A DNA stretch of 64,000 nt from Sutcliffiella horikoshii (GTDB lineage: Bacteria > Bacillota > Bacilli > Bacillales > Bacillaceae_I): contig NZ_CP020880.1 of assembly GCF_002157855.1 (NCBI RefSeq), forward strand, positions 3,596,001 to 3,660,000, in the 5' to 3' direction. Each line of letters starts with the position of its first letter. The first letter of the stretch is position 1. A program made the translations under genes and the position numbers. Positions 29,392 through 38,622 of the stretch are shown here, piece by piece. Below the pieces are notes generated by a model that was not told where the DNA came from, searched no databases, and saw nothing but the letters and a program-made list of their open reading frames with translations.

Positions 29392-32300
29392 CTATTTAAT
29401 TTCGCTTCTCTCCACTTCATTACCTTCCGTATCTTTCACCACTACTGTCAAAGTGTAGCGTTGACCATTGTGGTTAGCAGGAATCGCAACTTCTGTGCTG
29501 AACACTTCTTCACTCTCGCCTGTCACTTCATACTCTTCTTCAGAAGAATGTTTAACTCTGCCATGCTTGTCCACCAATTCAACAGAAACCGTAAACTCAC
29601 GCGCGTCACGAACATGATTGGCGATTGTTGTTTTAATGGTTACATCTGATTTCCTCTGAAGCTTTTTCAGTTCTTTTCCTTTCGAGTCCAAGAACTGATT
29701 GGAAGCAGTGTATTTCACTTCCGGCTCCTCGTAGGAATCGGATTCTACAATATCATCCACAGAGCGTGGTTTAAGTTGAATTGTTTCATTGAAAATGCTT
29801 GAGATACCCGTAATTGTAACTGTATCGCCGTTTTCAAAAGCGAAGTCGCTAAACTTCAGTCCAGTTCGGTTATCCACACGAACTAATACGGATTCTCCAT
29901 CTTTTGTTGCATTGAACTCAAATGTTCCATAATTATTTACTTCTTCCAAATTAGAAATTTCTACTCCTTCGATGGAAACTAATTCACTCTCGTTCCCACT
30001 TCCCAGCTCTACAGGAGTTAACACCTGCGCAGCCGGTACTTCAGCAGTACCAGTCTTTTCAAATGCACTTAAAGAAGAGATTTGGAACTCTCCATTATAA
30101 GCCCCGACAGTACCTGTTATTTTTACTACATCACCTGGAACAACATCCTCAGCGTCTTGGAATACGTATGTTCCGGCTGTTTCATCCTGTACATAAAAAC
30201 CTTTAGAGCCCCATGCACCTGAAGTTGTCGTAACCACACCTTCAATAGATACCACACTGCCGTTTGCAGCTTCTCTAGCTTCAGCAATCGTCACTGTACC
30301 AATGTCACTACCCGGTTCGCCTACTTCAGAAATTCGACCTTCGGCTACATAATTGATCGGGCCGTCAAAACTGCGAACAAAGTTAACTGTAGCTTCTAAA
30401 TCTTCCGGTCCTGTCACAGCATTTTTGCCAAGCTCGCCGATTGGGCGATATTTGCTTCCTTGTGACGTTGCCATAAAGTTATTAACAGCAATGCTATATG
30501 TCGCTTCTTTGTCAATTGGTGTTCCATCAGGTAGAGTAATTTCCACTACTTTATAGGTTGCTCCATCCCATGTATAGTTAAATCCAGCAATACTGTAATC
30601 CGGACCATAATTAGGATCGATTTGAGCATTCAAAATAGTGTAAAGGTCTGCACCTTTAATATCAAGCTTCATTAACACGTTGTTGAATGGCTGGATATTG
30701 AACAGTTCACCCCAAGTGATGTCTCCTTGATTTAAATTGTCACGGATTCCTCCACCATTCATCAAGGCAAAGTCAGCATCCATTTCTGCTGCCATACCGT
30801 CTGCAATCAAGTTTCCTAGAGCATTATCGCCAACTTCTCCGCGAACGCCATATCCACCTTCCATGGCAACTTCTGCAACACCAATCACTTCATTTAGAAT
30901 TGGTGCAATACGATTTTCATAGTTTGTCAGAATGTCAGATACTACTGGGTCTGCATCCATTTTACTTTGGTCTACAAATACAATTTCCGCTTCCTTGTTT
31001 ACGATGTCGCCTGTCTCAGGGTCAATCTCAAGGTCTACTGCTGAAAAAGCTTTTCCGTAATCCAATGCTTGGACAATCAATTTATTGTCGACCATTGCAT
31101 CTACTATTTCGTGGTTGTGTGCAGCAAAAATAACGTCTACTTCATCGTCCACATTATTCGCAAGATCTGCCGCATCACCAGTGGCTGTATCTCCTGATTG
31201 AGATGCCGGCATATGAGAAAGGACTACAATTGCCTCAATTCCTTGCTCTTTTAATTCTTCTGTTGCATCGTTAACTGCAGTCACTTCATCCGTAAAGGTG
31301 ATATCCTCGATCCCCTCTGGAATTACCATGTTTAATGTAGCTGTTGTGTTTACCCCGATGAAACCGATTTGTTCTCCGCCAACTTCCAAAATTTCATATG
31401 GAGGCAAGAACGTATCACCACTGTCTTTCCAAACGCAGTTGGCACAAACATTAGGGAAGTTCATCCCTTCATAGTCTTCTGTCCCTTTTCCTTCTGGATG
31501 GTCTCCACCGTTTACCATACGTAAGAATTCAGTTGTTCCTTCGTCAAACTCATGGTTTCCGACTGTACCAATATCAAATCCGATTTCGTTCATGATCTCC
31601 ACTACAGGCTCATCTTGTAATAGTGCCGCAACCGGGGAGCTTCCGCCGATCATGTCACCTGCATGTACAATCAATGTGTTGGGATTTTGCTCTCTGCGAT
31701 CTTTCAGATAAGCAGATACATAATCCATACGGCCTGCCGCTGCAACACCGTAATCTTCTTCCAAATCATAAGTCAGATCAATTTTTCCGTGTAAATCATT
31801 TAGTCCTAATAGTTGGACAGATACTAAATCACCAGGAGTAGGATTAGGTTCTTCTTCCTCACCGTCTTCCACTGGAGTGTAACCTGCTGCAAGTGCATCT
31901 GTTTCATCCCAGAAGAATACACGTTTCTCAACAGGAACCTCTTCCCATTCTGCAGGCTGTACGTATTCTTTCGTATCAGAGTTCCCAACTGGTTTTGTTA
32001 AAGGATTGCCTTCATAACGGGCACGGAAAAATGTTGGAAGCTCCAATAATGGATCTGCTTCATTCCAAATTCCTTTTCCTGCATCTTTCGCAGCTTTCAC
32101 CGCTTGCTGGTATTCATTATATTCATCAGCAGGACCTACCGGCCAGATGAAATATGTTACCGCATATCCTTCTCTTACCATTTCAAGGTTCGTATTCATT
32201 CTATCTTCCTTGCGTAAAACTTGAGCTAGTAATCTACCATAGTTGTCAGTAGGCTCTTCCCCAACTTTAAGGATGACTTCATCCCCTGGTTGAAGGAGAG

Positions 32301-33579
32301 TCTCCATATAAGCAGTTGCTTCGTTTCCTTTATCCTTTTGGTTCTCATCTAAGTCATTTTTTACAGAATGATACGTTTCCGGAGTATCGATATTCACAAA
32401 ACGTACGCTTTGGGAACCGAATACCGGAGAAGTAATACGTATCGTATCGCCATCCGTTACTCGCTCTACTACCGCTGGGTATTCTCCTGCTGCACTTGGC
32501 GGTTCTGGTTGTTCTTCCGCCAATACGATATCGGAAGCTTTTCTTGGTAAAATTTGATACGTATTATATTGACTAAGGATAGCAGTAATTTCATACCATT
32601 TTCCTTCTTCCAATGCATCAATCGCATTAGTACCTTCCATAACACGTAATGTAGTGGAATTAAAATCACTGTCAGTCAATGTTACATTGTATCCGCCGCC
32701 AGCCGGTGTGGATGGCTTGCTGGAAACATAACCTGTAACTGTAACAAGTTGGCCCTCTAGAGGTTCAGCAACAGTGTCTGATTGTAACTCTTCAATAGTA
32801 ACCGCAGTTGGTGCTGGAAGTGTTTCATTCTCTGCTAAAACTTCAATGCCATCTGTGTTCGGCATAATTTCAAGCAGTCCATTATATGCTGCAATCTTCC
32901 CTCTAACTTCTATCTTCTGACCTTCCTTTAAATCTGGAAAACCTGATAGACTATTAGAAAACAAATTGATTCCTGCTGTTTCATCCTGTATGTACGTAGA
33001 TAGTTTTCCGCCGCCGATTGCTGCGTTATCTGCTGTAACTATACCTTGGACGATTACTTCTTGTCCGACATTTTTAGTTCGTGCTTCTTCAAGTGTGATT
33101 AATTCTGGTTCTGCTGGAGGTTCAGGCTCTTGTCCACCGTCGATGATGGAAAAATCCGTTGGGCTTTTTAATCCTGGAAGGGTAAAATAATCTTCAAGAG
33201 AACCTGTGATCTGTATTTTTGCGTGGTGGTTACCTGGATTGTTCACTAAATTTAGTGTAGTCCGAATTTCGTTATTCGGCAGTTGGACAGGTAACATTTT
33301 CGTGATGTCTGTTTCATCTGGAGAATCTGCTAATGCTAGATTGGTAGTCTGTGACCATGGGGCTTCTAAATCAAAATTTGAACTGGAAACGACCGTCCCC
33401 ACAATATACCCCTCTACATTCGCCGTACCGCTATTATTTGCAATAGCTTCAGCTACCGTAATTGTCGAAGATTGCTCTTCTGCTGCATACGTTGTCAAGT
33501 TCAATCCTGGCAAGAAATTTGAGAATGTAATCAAAAACGCCAGTAGAATCATGACAATTCTTTTTGTAAATTGTCTCAT
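29392..33579 (-). CDS. yhcR: giant secreted YhcR-like nuclease / 5'-nucleotidase
   Basis: A 1395-residue exported protein. A signal peptide (residues 1-32, cleavage near TYAAEE) is followed by three OB-fold repeats (about 40-355, e.g. GKLSTYIQDETAGINLF), a staphylococcal-nuclease domain (about 370-510; RVTDGDTIRI, VRFVNIDTPE, DNYGRLLAQV) and a calcineurin-type phosphoesterase (about 585-850; LLGLNDLHGKID, HAGDMIGGSS, GNHEFDEG). A 5'-nucleotidase C-terminal domain (about 895-1080; NGGGIRDNL), more OB folds (1100-1290) and a C-terminal beta domain complete it. The layout matches B. subtilis YhcR, a Ca-dependent sugar-nonspecific nuclease that also removes phosphates from nucleotides. It is longer and ends EGNEVERSEIK with no LPxTG-type sorting signal or membrane anchor, so it is probably released. 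Confidence 0.88.
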   Translation of the reverse strand: MRQFTKRIVMILLAFLITFSNFLPGLNLTTYAAEEQSSTITVAEAIANNSGTANVEGYIVGTVVSSSNFDLEAPWSQTTNLALADSPDETDITKMLPVQLPNNEIRTTLNLVNNPGNHHAKIQITGSLEDYFTLPGLKSPTDFSIIDGGQEPEPPAEPELITLEEARTKNVGQEVIVQGIVTADNAAIGGGKLSTYIQDETAGINLFSNSLSGFPDLKEGQKIEVRGKIAAYNGLLEIMPNTDGIEVLAENETLPAPTAVTIEELQSDTVAEPLEGQLVTVTGYVSSKPSTPAGGGYNVTLTDSDFNSTTLRVMEGTNAIDALEEGKWYEITAILSQYNTYQILPRKASDIVLAEEQPEPPSAAGEYPAVVERVTDGDTIRITSPVFGSQSVRFVNIDTPETYHSVKNDLDENQKDKGNEATAYMETLLQPGDEVILKVGEEPTDNYGRLLAQVLRKEDRMNTNLEMVREGYAVTYFIWPVGPADEYNEYQQAVKAAKDAGKGIWNEADPLLELPTFFRARYEGNPLTKPVGNSDTKEYVQPAEWEEVPVEKRVFFWDETDALAAGYTPVEDGEEEEPNPTPGDLVSVQLLGLNDLHGKIDLTYDLEEDYGVAAAGRMDYVSAYLKDRREQNPNTLIVHAGDMIGGSSPVAALLQDEPVVEIMNEIGFDIGTVGNHEFDEGTTEFLRMVNGGDHPEGKGTEDYEGMNFPNVCANCVWKDSGDTFLPPYEILEVGGEQIGFIGVNTTATLNMVIPEGIEDITFTDEVTAVNDATEELKEQGIEAIVVLSHMPASQSGDTATGDAADLANNVDDEVDVIFAAHNHEIVDAMVDNKLIVQALDYGKAFSAVDLEIDPETGDIVNKEAEIVFVDQSKMDADPVVSDILTNYENRIAPILNEVIGVAEVAMEGGYGVRGEVGDNALGNLIADGMAAEMDADFALMNGGGIRDNLNQGDITWGELFNIQPFNNVLMKLDIKGADLYTILNAQIDPNYGPDYSIAGFNYTWDGATYKVVEITLPDGTPIDKEATYSIAVNNFMATSQGSKYRPIGELGKNAVTGPEDLEATVNFVRSFDGPINYVAEGRISEVGEPGSDIGTVTIAEAREAANGSVVSIEGVVTTTSGAWGSKGFYVQDETAGTYVFQDAEDVVPGDVVKITGTVGAYNGEFQISSLSAFEKTGTAEVPAAQVLTPVELGSGNESELVSIEGVEISNLEEVNNYGTFEFNATKDGESVLVRVDNRTGLKFSDFAFENGDTVTITGISSIFNETIQLKPRSVDDIVESDSYEEPEVKYTASNQFLDSKGKELKKLQRKSDVTIKTTIANHVRDAREFTVSVELVDKHGRVKHSSEEEYEVTGESEEVFSTEVAIPANHNGQRYTLTVVVKDTEGNEVERSEIK

Positions 33580-33818
33580 TTGCTTTTCCCCCTAATAAAA
33601 TTGTTGGACATCATACACTTACACAATATACGCGACCTATGTAAAATCATTGTTGTAAAACTGTAAAGCAAGTGTAAAAATTCGATAAAATCTAACATCT
33701 CTTCAATTATGCAGGAGGCAAAGCTAGCAGGAAATGCAACTTTATCACTAATTTCAATACAAAATTATACCATTAATATGTCGAAATAATAGGAAAATTT
33801 ACATAAACGTAATAAAAA
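33580..33818. other. promoter region of the nuclease gene
   Basis: AT-rich leader upstream of the nuclease start, with GGGGGAAAAGCAA as ribosome site. I see no operator palindrome I can name. Confidence 0.4.
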
Positions 33819-33843
33819 GAGTGTGTCATTTATCGACACACTC
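33819..33843 (-). terminator. terminator of the SDR/M50 gene pair
   Basis: GAGTGTGTC/GACACACTC with loop GATAAAT, followed by T-rich sequence on the minus strand, immediately after the SDR stop. Confidence 0.88.
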
Positions 33844-33845
33844 CT

Positions 33846-34604
33846 TTAAATAAATTCTTTAATATCGTATATTCTTCCATTTTCGACTCTTCTCGATAAT
33901 ATCAGTTCTAGCATTTTCTCTGCTACCGTGGCAGGGTTCCTTAGTTGCCCTTCATCATAGTAGTTTTTAAAAGTATCTACATTGAGGAAGTTTTCTTTAT
34001 CCGAACTTCTAATCACTCCTTGCATTGCCGTATCCATAACTCCCGGTGAAAAAGAAAGAATAGTTGTCGGATGTGGAGCCTGGCTTTGCTCTAACCCTAC
34101 CGATTTGGTGAACATATCGAGTCCCGCCTTTGTTGTGCAGTAAGTGTTCCAGCCATGAATCGGGCGATTGGCAGCACCAGAGCTAATATTGACGATTACC
34201 TTTTTGCAATTCCAATCCTCCGTAAGACGGATAAACTCATTGGTCATCAGCATTGGTGTGAGGAGATTGAGGTGAACTGCCTTTGTCATGGAAGTCTCGT
34301 CCGCTTTCCCTGCAGGTTTAATTGGATCGACCATTCCGGCGTTGTTAATCAGATATACACCTTCTGCTTGATCGTCTTTTTCAATTTTAGATAGAAGATA
34401 TTGCACAATTCCCGTTACTCGTTCATGCTTGCTTAAATCCTCTTGTAAAAAAGTGAATTCTGCTCCACTTTCTTTTGCTGCGAGTTCCAAGTCCTTATTT
34501 TCACTTCTGGCTATACAAATCAGATGATGGTTTTCTTTTAATAGTAATTTAGCTGTGGCTTCTCCAAGTCCTTTGGAAGAGCCTGTTACGATAAAATAGT
34601 TCAT
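33846..34604 (-). CDS. yueD: short-chain dehydrogenase, YueD/benzil-reductase type
   Basis: An NADP-dependent short-chain dehydrogenase of 252 residues, related to sepiapterin reductase and Bacillus benzil reductase. The nucleotide motif TGSSKGLGEATA is at residues 7-18. NNAGMVDP follows, and the catalytic Ser and Tyr-x3-Lys are in VNISSGAA and NTYCTTKAG (Tyr, then Lys four residues on). Normal physiological substrate unknown. It follows the M50 gene by 15 bases, so the two are probably cotranscribed. Confidence 0.83.
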   Translation of the reverse strand: MNYFIVTGSSKGLGEATAKLLLKENHHLICIARSENKDLELAAKESGAEFTFLQEDLSKHERVTGIVQYLLSKIEKDDQAEGVYLINNAGMVDPIKPAGKADETSMTKAVHLNLLTPMLMTNEFIRLTEDWNCKKVIVNISSGAANRPIHGWNTYCTTKAGLDMFTKSVGLEQSQAPHPTTILSFSPGVMDTAMQGVIRSSDKENFLNVDTFKNYYDEGQLRNPATVAEKMLELILSRRVENGRIYDIKEFI

Positions 34605-34619
34605 TATAACACTCCCAAT

Positions 34620-35075
34620 CTATCTGTTTTTTACTAGTTTGATGAGCGAAGAAGCAATCTGCCAGCCATCTGAACGTTTTTCTCCCAATTTAAATGGAAT
34701 AAGATTGACGATACCGATCCAGAGGCTGAAATAAACGAACAAGGCAGAAAAGGAAAACTGAAATGGCGTCCAAAAAGGGAGAACAAGTAAGATCGATAAT
34801 ATGTTAAAGAGTGGCCCGCCAAAGGAAATCCAAGCAATCTCTTTGTGGGATAACTCCCTAGTGAGATCATTGCTGGAGTACCCTCCCAAAAACGGGATAA
34901 TGTTGATTCTTATCTGCGTTCCCTTTAGATTAAAGTCCACAACCTTAGGACCTATGCCAATCCCAATCTCCGTTTTTTTTACCTTATGAAGTTTTGCCAT
35001 ACTCACATGACCAGCCTCATGAATCAAGTGGACAAGCGGTACGACTACGTAGAAAAACATCAAAGTATCAAGCAT
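34620..35075 (-). CDS. small M50-family membrane metalloprotease-like protein
   Basis: A 151-residue membrane protein with the zinc motif HEAGH at residues 19-23 in the first helix and a second motif NLIPF ... SDGWQI near the C-terminus, as in site-2 proteases (M50). No PDZ domain is present, so it is a minimal form. Hydrophobic segments at about 5-20, 80-125 fit a polytopic protein. Substrate unknown. Length is at the low end for the family, and it may be a degenerate or specialised member. Confidence 0.75.
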   Translation of the reverse strand: MLDTLMFFYVVVPLVHLIHEAGHVSMAKLHKVKKTEIGIGIGPKVVDFNLKGTQIRINIIPFLGGYSSNDLTRELSHKEIAWISFGGPLFNILSILLVLPFWTPFQFSFSALFVYFSLWIGIVNLIPFKLGEKRSDGWQIASSLIKLVKNR

Positions 35076-35154
35076 ACCAAGGCAACCTTCTTTTTAAGTC
35101 GTTGGTTTTATTATACATGAGCAATCAGCTAAATTGGAGGAATTTGGTGTAGAA

Positions 35155-35193
35155 AAAAACTCCTGTCGGGGTCAGACCCCGACAGGAGTTTTT
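35155..35193. terminator. perfect bidirectional hairpin with GGGGTCAGACCCC core
   Basis: ACTCCTGTCGGGGTC and GACCCCGACAGGAGT pair perfectly with A runs on the left and T runs on the right. It follows tauE on the minus strand and shares its GGGGTC(A/T)GACCCC core with hairpins at 36066 and 36140. Confidence 0.85.
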
Positions 35194-35228
35194 ATTTCTC
35201 TATCGAATACACTAATGTTAGAACTTTA

Positions 35229-36011
35229 TTAGATTATATCCAACCAAATTTTTATAGTCGTTGCTAAAATTAATAGTGCCAAAATCCACTGCAATACTTT
35301 CGTATTCAACTTCTGTCCAAGCTTTGCGCCAATTGGGGCCGCGATGATGCTGGCGATGACCATGACGATTGCTGGTACCAATAGAACCTGGCCGGTCGTG
35401 ATTTTCCCGACGGTACTACCGATTGAGGAGATAAATGTGATTGCAAGTGATGTTGCGATCGTCATACGTGTAGGAATCTTCAGTACAACAAGCATGATCG
35501 GTACAAGCAAGAATGCCCCAGCCGCTCCCACAATACCAGAGCCGATACCGACGATGAATGCAAGAATCGCAGCCAGCGCCTTATTGAAGGTAACTTGATC
35601 GAGCGGTATGTCATCAATGCCTTTTTTAGGAACGAACATCATAATAACAGCTATAAGTGCAAGAATACCGTAAACCATGTTAATACCTTCCGCGCTCATA
35701 AGGCGGGATCCATATCCTCCAATAAAACTACCAATCAGGATACTTACTCCCATATAAATGATTAGATCTTTATTTAAATAGCCGCCTTTGCGGTAAGCCC
35801 AAACACCTGAAATGGTTGCGAAAAACACCTGAACCGCACTAACACCTGACACCTCATGCGCCGTAAGTGCCGTAAGTCCGAGCATCGGTGGAATATACAA
35901 AAGCATTGGATACTTAATAATCGAACCACCAATACCAACCATCCCCGACACAAACGAACCGATGAAACCTATCGCAAACAAAGCTACAAGCCACAATATA
36001 TCAAATTCCAT
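35229..36011 (-). CDS. TauE/SafE family sulfite (sulfur anion) exporter
   Basis: A 260-residue membrane protein with about eight helices. TauE/SafE landmarks are [23 protein letters not shown] near the N-terminus and a second copy of the motif, [19 protein letters not shown], in the second half. These proteins export sulfite or organosulfur anions. It directly follows the persulfide dioxygenase operon, whose product is sulfite, so it probably exports it. No CstR-type operator lies in front; it is separated from the operon by hairpins at 36066-36155 and may be transcribed by read-through. GGAGGGATGC precedes the start. Confidence 0.85.
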   Translation of the reverse strand: MEFDILWLVALFAIGFIGSFVSGMVGIGGSIIKYPMLLYIPPMLGLTALTAHEVSGVSAVQVFFATISGVWAYRKGGYLNKDLIIYMGVSILIGSFIGGYGSRLMSAEGINMVYGILALIAVIMMFVPKKGIDDIPLDQVTFNKALAAILAFIVGIGSGIVGAAGAFLLVPIMLVVLKIPTRMTIATSLAITFISSIGSTVGKITTGQVLLVPAIVMVIASIIAAPIGAKLGQKLNTKVLQWILALLILATTIKIWLDII

Positions 36012-36065
36012 AAAGCATCCCTCCTTCTAGGTTGAGGGGGTTTCGACACAAATGCCAAAACTCCT

Positions 36066-36155
36066 AGAGGGGTCTGACCCCTCTTCTAAACTTTTTTAAA
36101 TATTTTTCCGCCCTTCGACACGAAGGGCGGAATTCCTTTGAGGGTCTGACCCCTC
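36066..36155. repeat. three hairpins between persulfide dioxygenase and tauE
   Basis: AGAGGGGTCTGACCCCTCT (36066-36084), TTCCGCCCTTCG ... CGAAGGGCGGAA (36107-36133) and GAGGGTCTGACCCCTC (36140-36155). The middle one, with T-rich sequence after it on the minus strand, looks like the operon terminator. The outer two share a core with the hairpin at 35155. Confidence 0.75.
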
Positions 36156-36169
36156 TTCACAAATATTTT

Positions 36170-37297
36170 TTACCCGTGAACTGCGCAACGGTTAGGACCG
36201 ATTTCCATGTCGCGTTGTTCGTCATCTGTTGGGTTGATTTTGCCCATGTTTAGTTGGCGGATTTCTTGGTATGCGTTTGGTTGTGGTGGCAGGTTTTCGG
36301 AAACGAGTTTGCGGAATTCCGCTTCGTCTTCGATGTTTAGACCTGCATTGTTTTCAAACAGGTCACCTAGACGCGCTGCTACTAGACCACCTTCGCCTAC
36401 TTCGGACATCGTACCGAAGTGAGCCGGCAATACCATTAGTTCCTCAGACAATTCTTTGTAGCGAGAGTAAAGTGTTTCGCGCAAGTCTGATACCCAGTCT
36501 TCCGCTTTTCCTGCTAAGTCAGGTCGACCGATGGATTCTACGAACAAGATGTCACCACTTAACAAGAAACGGTTATCCACGACAAATGATGTACTTCCAA
36601 TTGTGTGACCCGGTGAGTAAATCGCCTGTACAGCAACCTTTGTCGTACCAACTGTGATTTCCACTCCATCTTCTAGTGCTGCATAATCAAACGTTACTTC
36701 TTCTGCATCCTTTGGAGGTAACCAGTACGTTGCATTCGTTGCTTCACGAAGCATGCGTCCACCGGAAATGTGATCGGCATGCAAGTGCGTGTCAGCCACA
36801 TGTACCACTTTCAAGCCTTTCGCTTCAGCAAATGAAATGTACTGATCCACCATGCGTGTAGAGTCAATGATCATCGCAGAACCATCAGATTCGACTAGGT
36901 AACTTAAGCAGCCTTTTCCGATACGAACGAACTGCCATAATGTACCGCCATCCGTTAAATCTGCTACTTTAACTGGCTCCAAGTACTCACTCCAAGCCTT
37001 CATTCCACCTTGTAAGTAAGAAACATTTTTCACACCAGCTTCTACTAGCATCTCACCAACAAAGATAGAAGAACCCTCTTTCGCACAAACAACTAAAACA
37101 TTTTCAGATGGAATTTGGCCTAAGATTTCCTCTACCCCATCCATCAACTCAAAGTAAGGTGCATTTTTATGCTCAACAGATGCGCCTTCAATTTTCCAAT
37201 CAGCAAATGCATCTTCGTTTCGCACATCTAAAATAAATAATGAGTCATTAGCCAAAACCTTTTTCGTTACATCTTTTGCAGTCATTGCGTTTAACAT
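36170..37297 (-). CDS. rhodanese-MBL fold persulfide dioxygenase-type protein
   Basis: A fusion of 375 residues. The N-terminal rhodanese domain (1-110) has an active Cys71 in [11 protein letters not shown]. The C-terminal metallo-beta-lactamase domain has HLHADH at 171-176, with further ligands in [14 protein letters not shown] and LPAHFG. MBL proteins of this ETHE1/CstB type oxidise low-molecular-weight persulfides to sulfite and thiol, and the rhodanese can turn sulfite plus persulfide into thiosulfate. The order (rhodanese first, then MBL) is the reverse of S. aureus CstB. A CstR-type operator overlaps its Shine-Dalgarno. It is the last gene of the sulfur operon. Confidence 0.88.
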   Translation of the reverse strand: MLNAMTAKDVTKKVLANDSLFILDVRNEDAFADWKIEGASVEHKNAPYFELMDGVEEILGQIPSENVLVVCAKEGSSIFVGEMLVEAGVKNVSYLQGGMKAWSEYLEPVKVADLTDGGTLWQFVRIGKGCLSYLVESDGSAMIIDSTRMVDQYISFAEAKGLKVVHVADTHLHADHISGGRMLREATNATYWLPPKDAEEVTFDYAALEDGVEITVGTTKVAVQAIYSPGHTIGSTSFVVDNRFLLSGDILFVESIGRPDLAGKAEDWVSDLRETLYSRYKELSEELMVLPAHFGTMSEVGEGGLVAARLGDLFENNAGLNIEDEAEFRKLVSENLPPQPNAYQEIRQLNMGKINPTDDEQRDMEIGPNRCAVHG

Positions 37298-37303
37298 GAA
37301 TAA

Positions 37304-37319
37304 ATACCCCCTATGGTAT
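37304..37319. promoter_or_regulatory. CstR-type operator overlapping the ribosome site
   Basis: ATACCCCCTATGGTAT (plus strand) is a partly palindromic 16-mer of the ATACC-N6-GGTAT type. On the minus strand its AGGGGG is the Shine-Dalgarno of the rhodanese-MBL gene. See the six related sites at 39388-39945. Confidence 0.65.
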
Positions 37320-37345
37320 AATTTATTTTAAAAAAATTTATCGTT

Positions 37346-37897
37346 TTAAGCTGTAGGACCTTCCCACTTACTCATTCCAGGAACAACATTTTTCACATTC
37401 GTAAAACCTAGTTCAGTCAACTTTTGTGCAGCCATGTCACTTCGACTTCCAGTACGGCAAACGACAAATGTTTCTTTATCTTTATCTAATTCAGCAATTC
37501 CGCCTTCTAAATCACCTAATGGAACGGAAACTGCACCAGGAATGTGTCCGAATGCATACTCGGCTGGTTCACGGACATCCAATACGGTAATGCCTGCTTC
37601 CAACTTGGCAGCCAACTCTTCGTTTGTAGCTACATGAGGATAGTTTTGTTCTTCTTTTTCCTCTTCAGATCTTGCTTTACGGATATAATGTTTCAGTACA
37701 TCGCCTTCTTCAAGCGTTCCTAAATATTGATGGCCGATTTTATCTGCCCATGCCTTAATATCCGCTTTAGAACCTTTATCTGTTGCTAATACTTCCAATA
37801 CTTCTCCAGATTCAATCTGGTCGATCGCCTTTTTCGTACGCACGATAGGCATAGGACATGCCAATCCTTTTGCATCTACAGTCAAGTTTACATTCAT
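37346..37897 (-). CDS. TusA-rhodanese fusion sulfurtransferase
   Basis: A 183-residue two-domain carrier. The N-terminal TusA domain (1-75) has Cys14 in the GLACPMP motif, and the C-terminal rhodanese (about 90-180) has Cys147 in FVVCRTGSRSD. TusA carries sulfur as a persulfide and rhodanese transfers sulfane sulfur, so the fusion couples the two steps in one chain, similar in idea to staphylococcal CstA. A linker RSEEEKEEQNYP joins the domains. It lies between a rhodanese gene and the persulfide dioxygenase gene. Confidence 0.88.
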   Translation of the reverse strand: MNVNLTVDAKGLACPMPIVRTKKAIDQIESGEVLEVLATDKGSKADIKAWADKIGHQYLGTLEEGDVLKHYIRKARSEEEKEEQNYPHVATNEELAAKLEAGITVLDVREPAEYAFGHIPGAVSVPLGDLEGGIAELDKDKETFVVCRTGSRSDMAAQKLTELGFTNVKNVVPGMSKWEGPTA

Positions 37898-37927
37898 CAG
37901 TAGGTCATCTCCCTTTATGAAAAATAA

Positions 37928-38224
37928 TTATTTTACGTTACCTTCCCATTCAAGCATTCCGCCAACCATATTAATGACGTCAAAACCTTGGGCTGCCAAG
38001 AACATGGAGGCCTTTCCACTTCTTCCGCCTGAACGACAGACCATGTAATGTGTTTTGGTTTTATCAATATCTTGCGTACGGAATTCTAATAAACTTAACG
38101 GGATGTTCACCGCTTGTGGGATCTTCCCTGCAGCCACTTCCTCTGCTTCACGTACATCAATAATAGATACCTGCTCGCCAGCCGCAAGCTTTGCTTCTAA
38201 TTCCTGTGGTGTAATCTCTTTCAT
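37928..38224 (-). CDS. single-domain rhodanese sulfurtransferase
   Basis: A 98-residue rhodanese with catalytic Cys63 in MVCRSGGRSGK and IIDVREAEEV near residue 22. The six-residue active loop is of the thiosulfate/persulfide type. It is in the middle of the sulfur operon, 27 bases after the membrane rhodanese. Confidence 0.88.
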   Translation of the reverse strand: MKEITPQELEAKLAAGEQVSIIDVREAEEVAAGKIPQAVNIPLSLLEFRTQDIDKTKTHYMVCRSGGRSGKASMFLAAQGFDVINMVGGMLEWEGNVK

Positions 38225-38251
38225 GTTTGACAGCTCCTTTTCTATTTAAAA

Positions 38252-38608
38252 TTACCAGGCATTCATGCCGCCTTTTACATTTGTAAGCTTCGTGAATCCT
38301 GCTTTCTTCAATTGCTTCACGGCAGCATTACTGCGCATGCCGCTTTGACAGATGACAATCGTCTCTTTGTCTTTCGAAAGTTTATTCATGCTGTTTCCAA
38401 TGGTGTTCAGAGGGATATTCTGAAACTGTCGAATATGATTCCCTTTGTATTCCATCGGTGTGCGAACATCAATGAACTGTTTGTTTTTATTGTTCATTTC
38501 CTGCTTCAATTCAGCTGTTGTTATCTGACGGACGCCGGCAGTCGGCTTCATTCTGCTGATCAGAAAAAACACTGCCAGCCCCATTAAAATATAAGGAAGA
38601 AACTCCAT
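38252..38608 (-). CDS. membrane-anchored rhodanese
   Basis: A 118-residue rhodanese with one N-terminal transmembrane helix (MEFLPYILMGLAVFFLI) and catalytic Cys87 in IVICQSGMRSN. The helix ends with RMKP, so the enzyme domain probably faces the cytoplasm. It may place sulfur transfer next to a membrane sulfide source such as a sulfide:quinone oxidoreductase, which is not in the window. Second in line after the DsrE gene, 15 bases away. Confidence 0.85.
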   Translation of the reverse strand: MEFLPYILMGLAVFFLISRMKPTAGVRQITTAELKQEMNNKNKQFIDVRTPMEYKGNHIRQFQNIPLNTIGNSMNKLSKDKETIVICQSGMRSNAAVKQLKKAGFTKLTNVKGGMNAW

Positions 38609-38622
38609 CTAGCAACACCCCT

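Noticed and set aside
29392-33579. Prophage or toxin gene
   Set aside because: The domain order (OB folds, SNase, phosphoesterase, nucleotidase) is that of the housekeeping secreted nuclease YhcR. No phage genes lie nearby.
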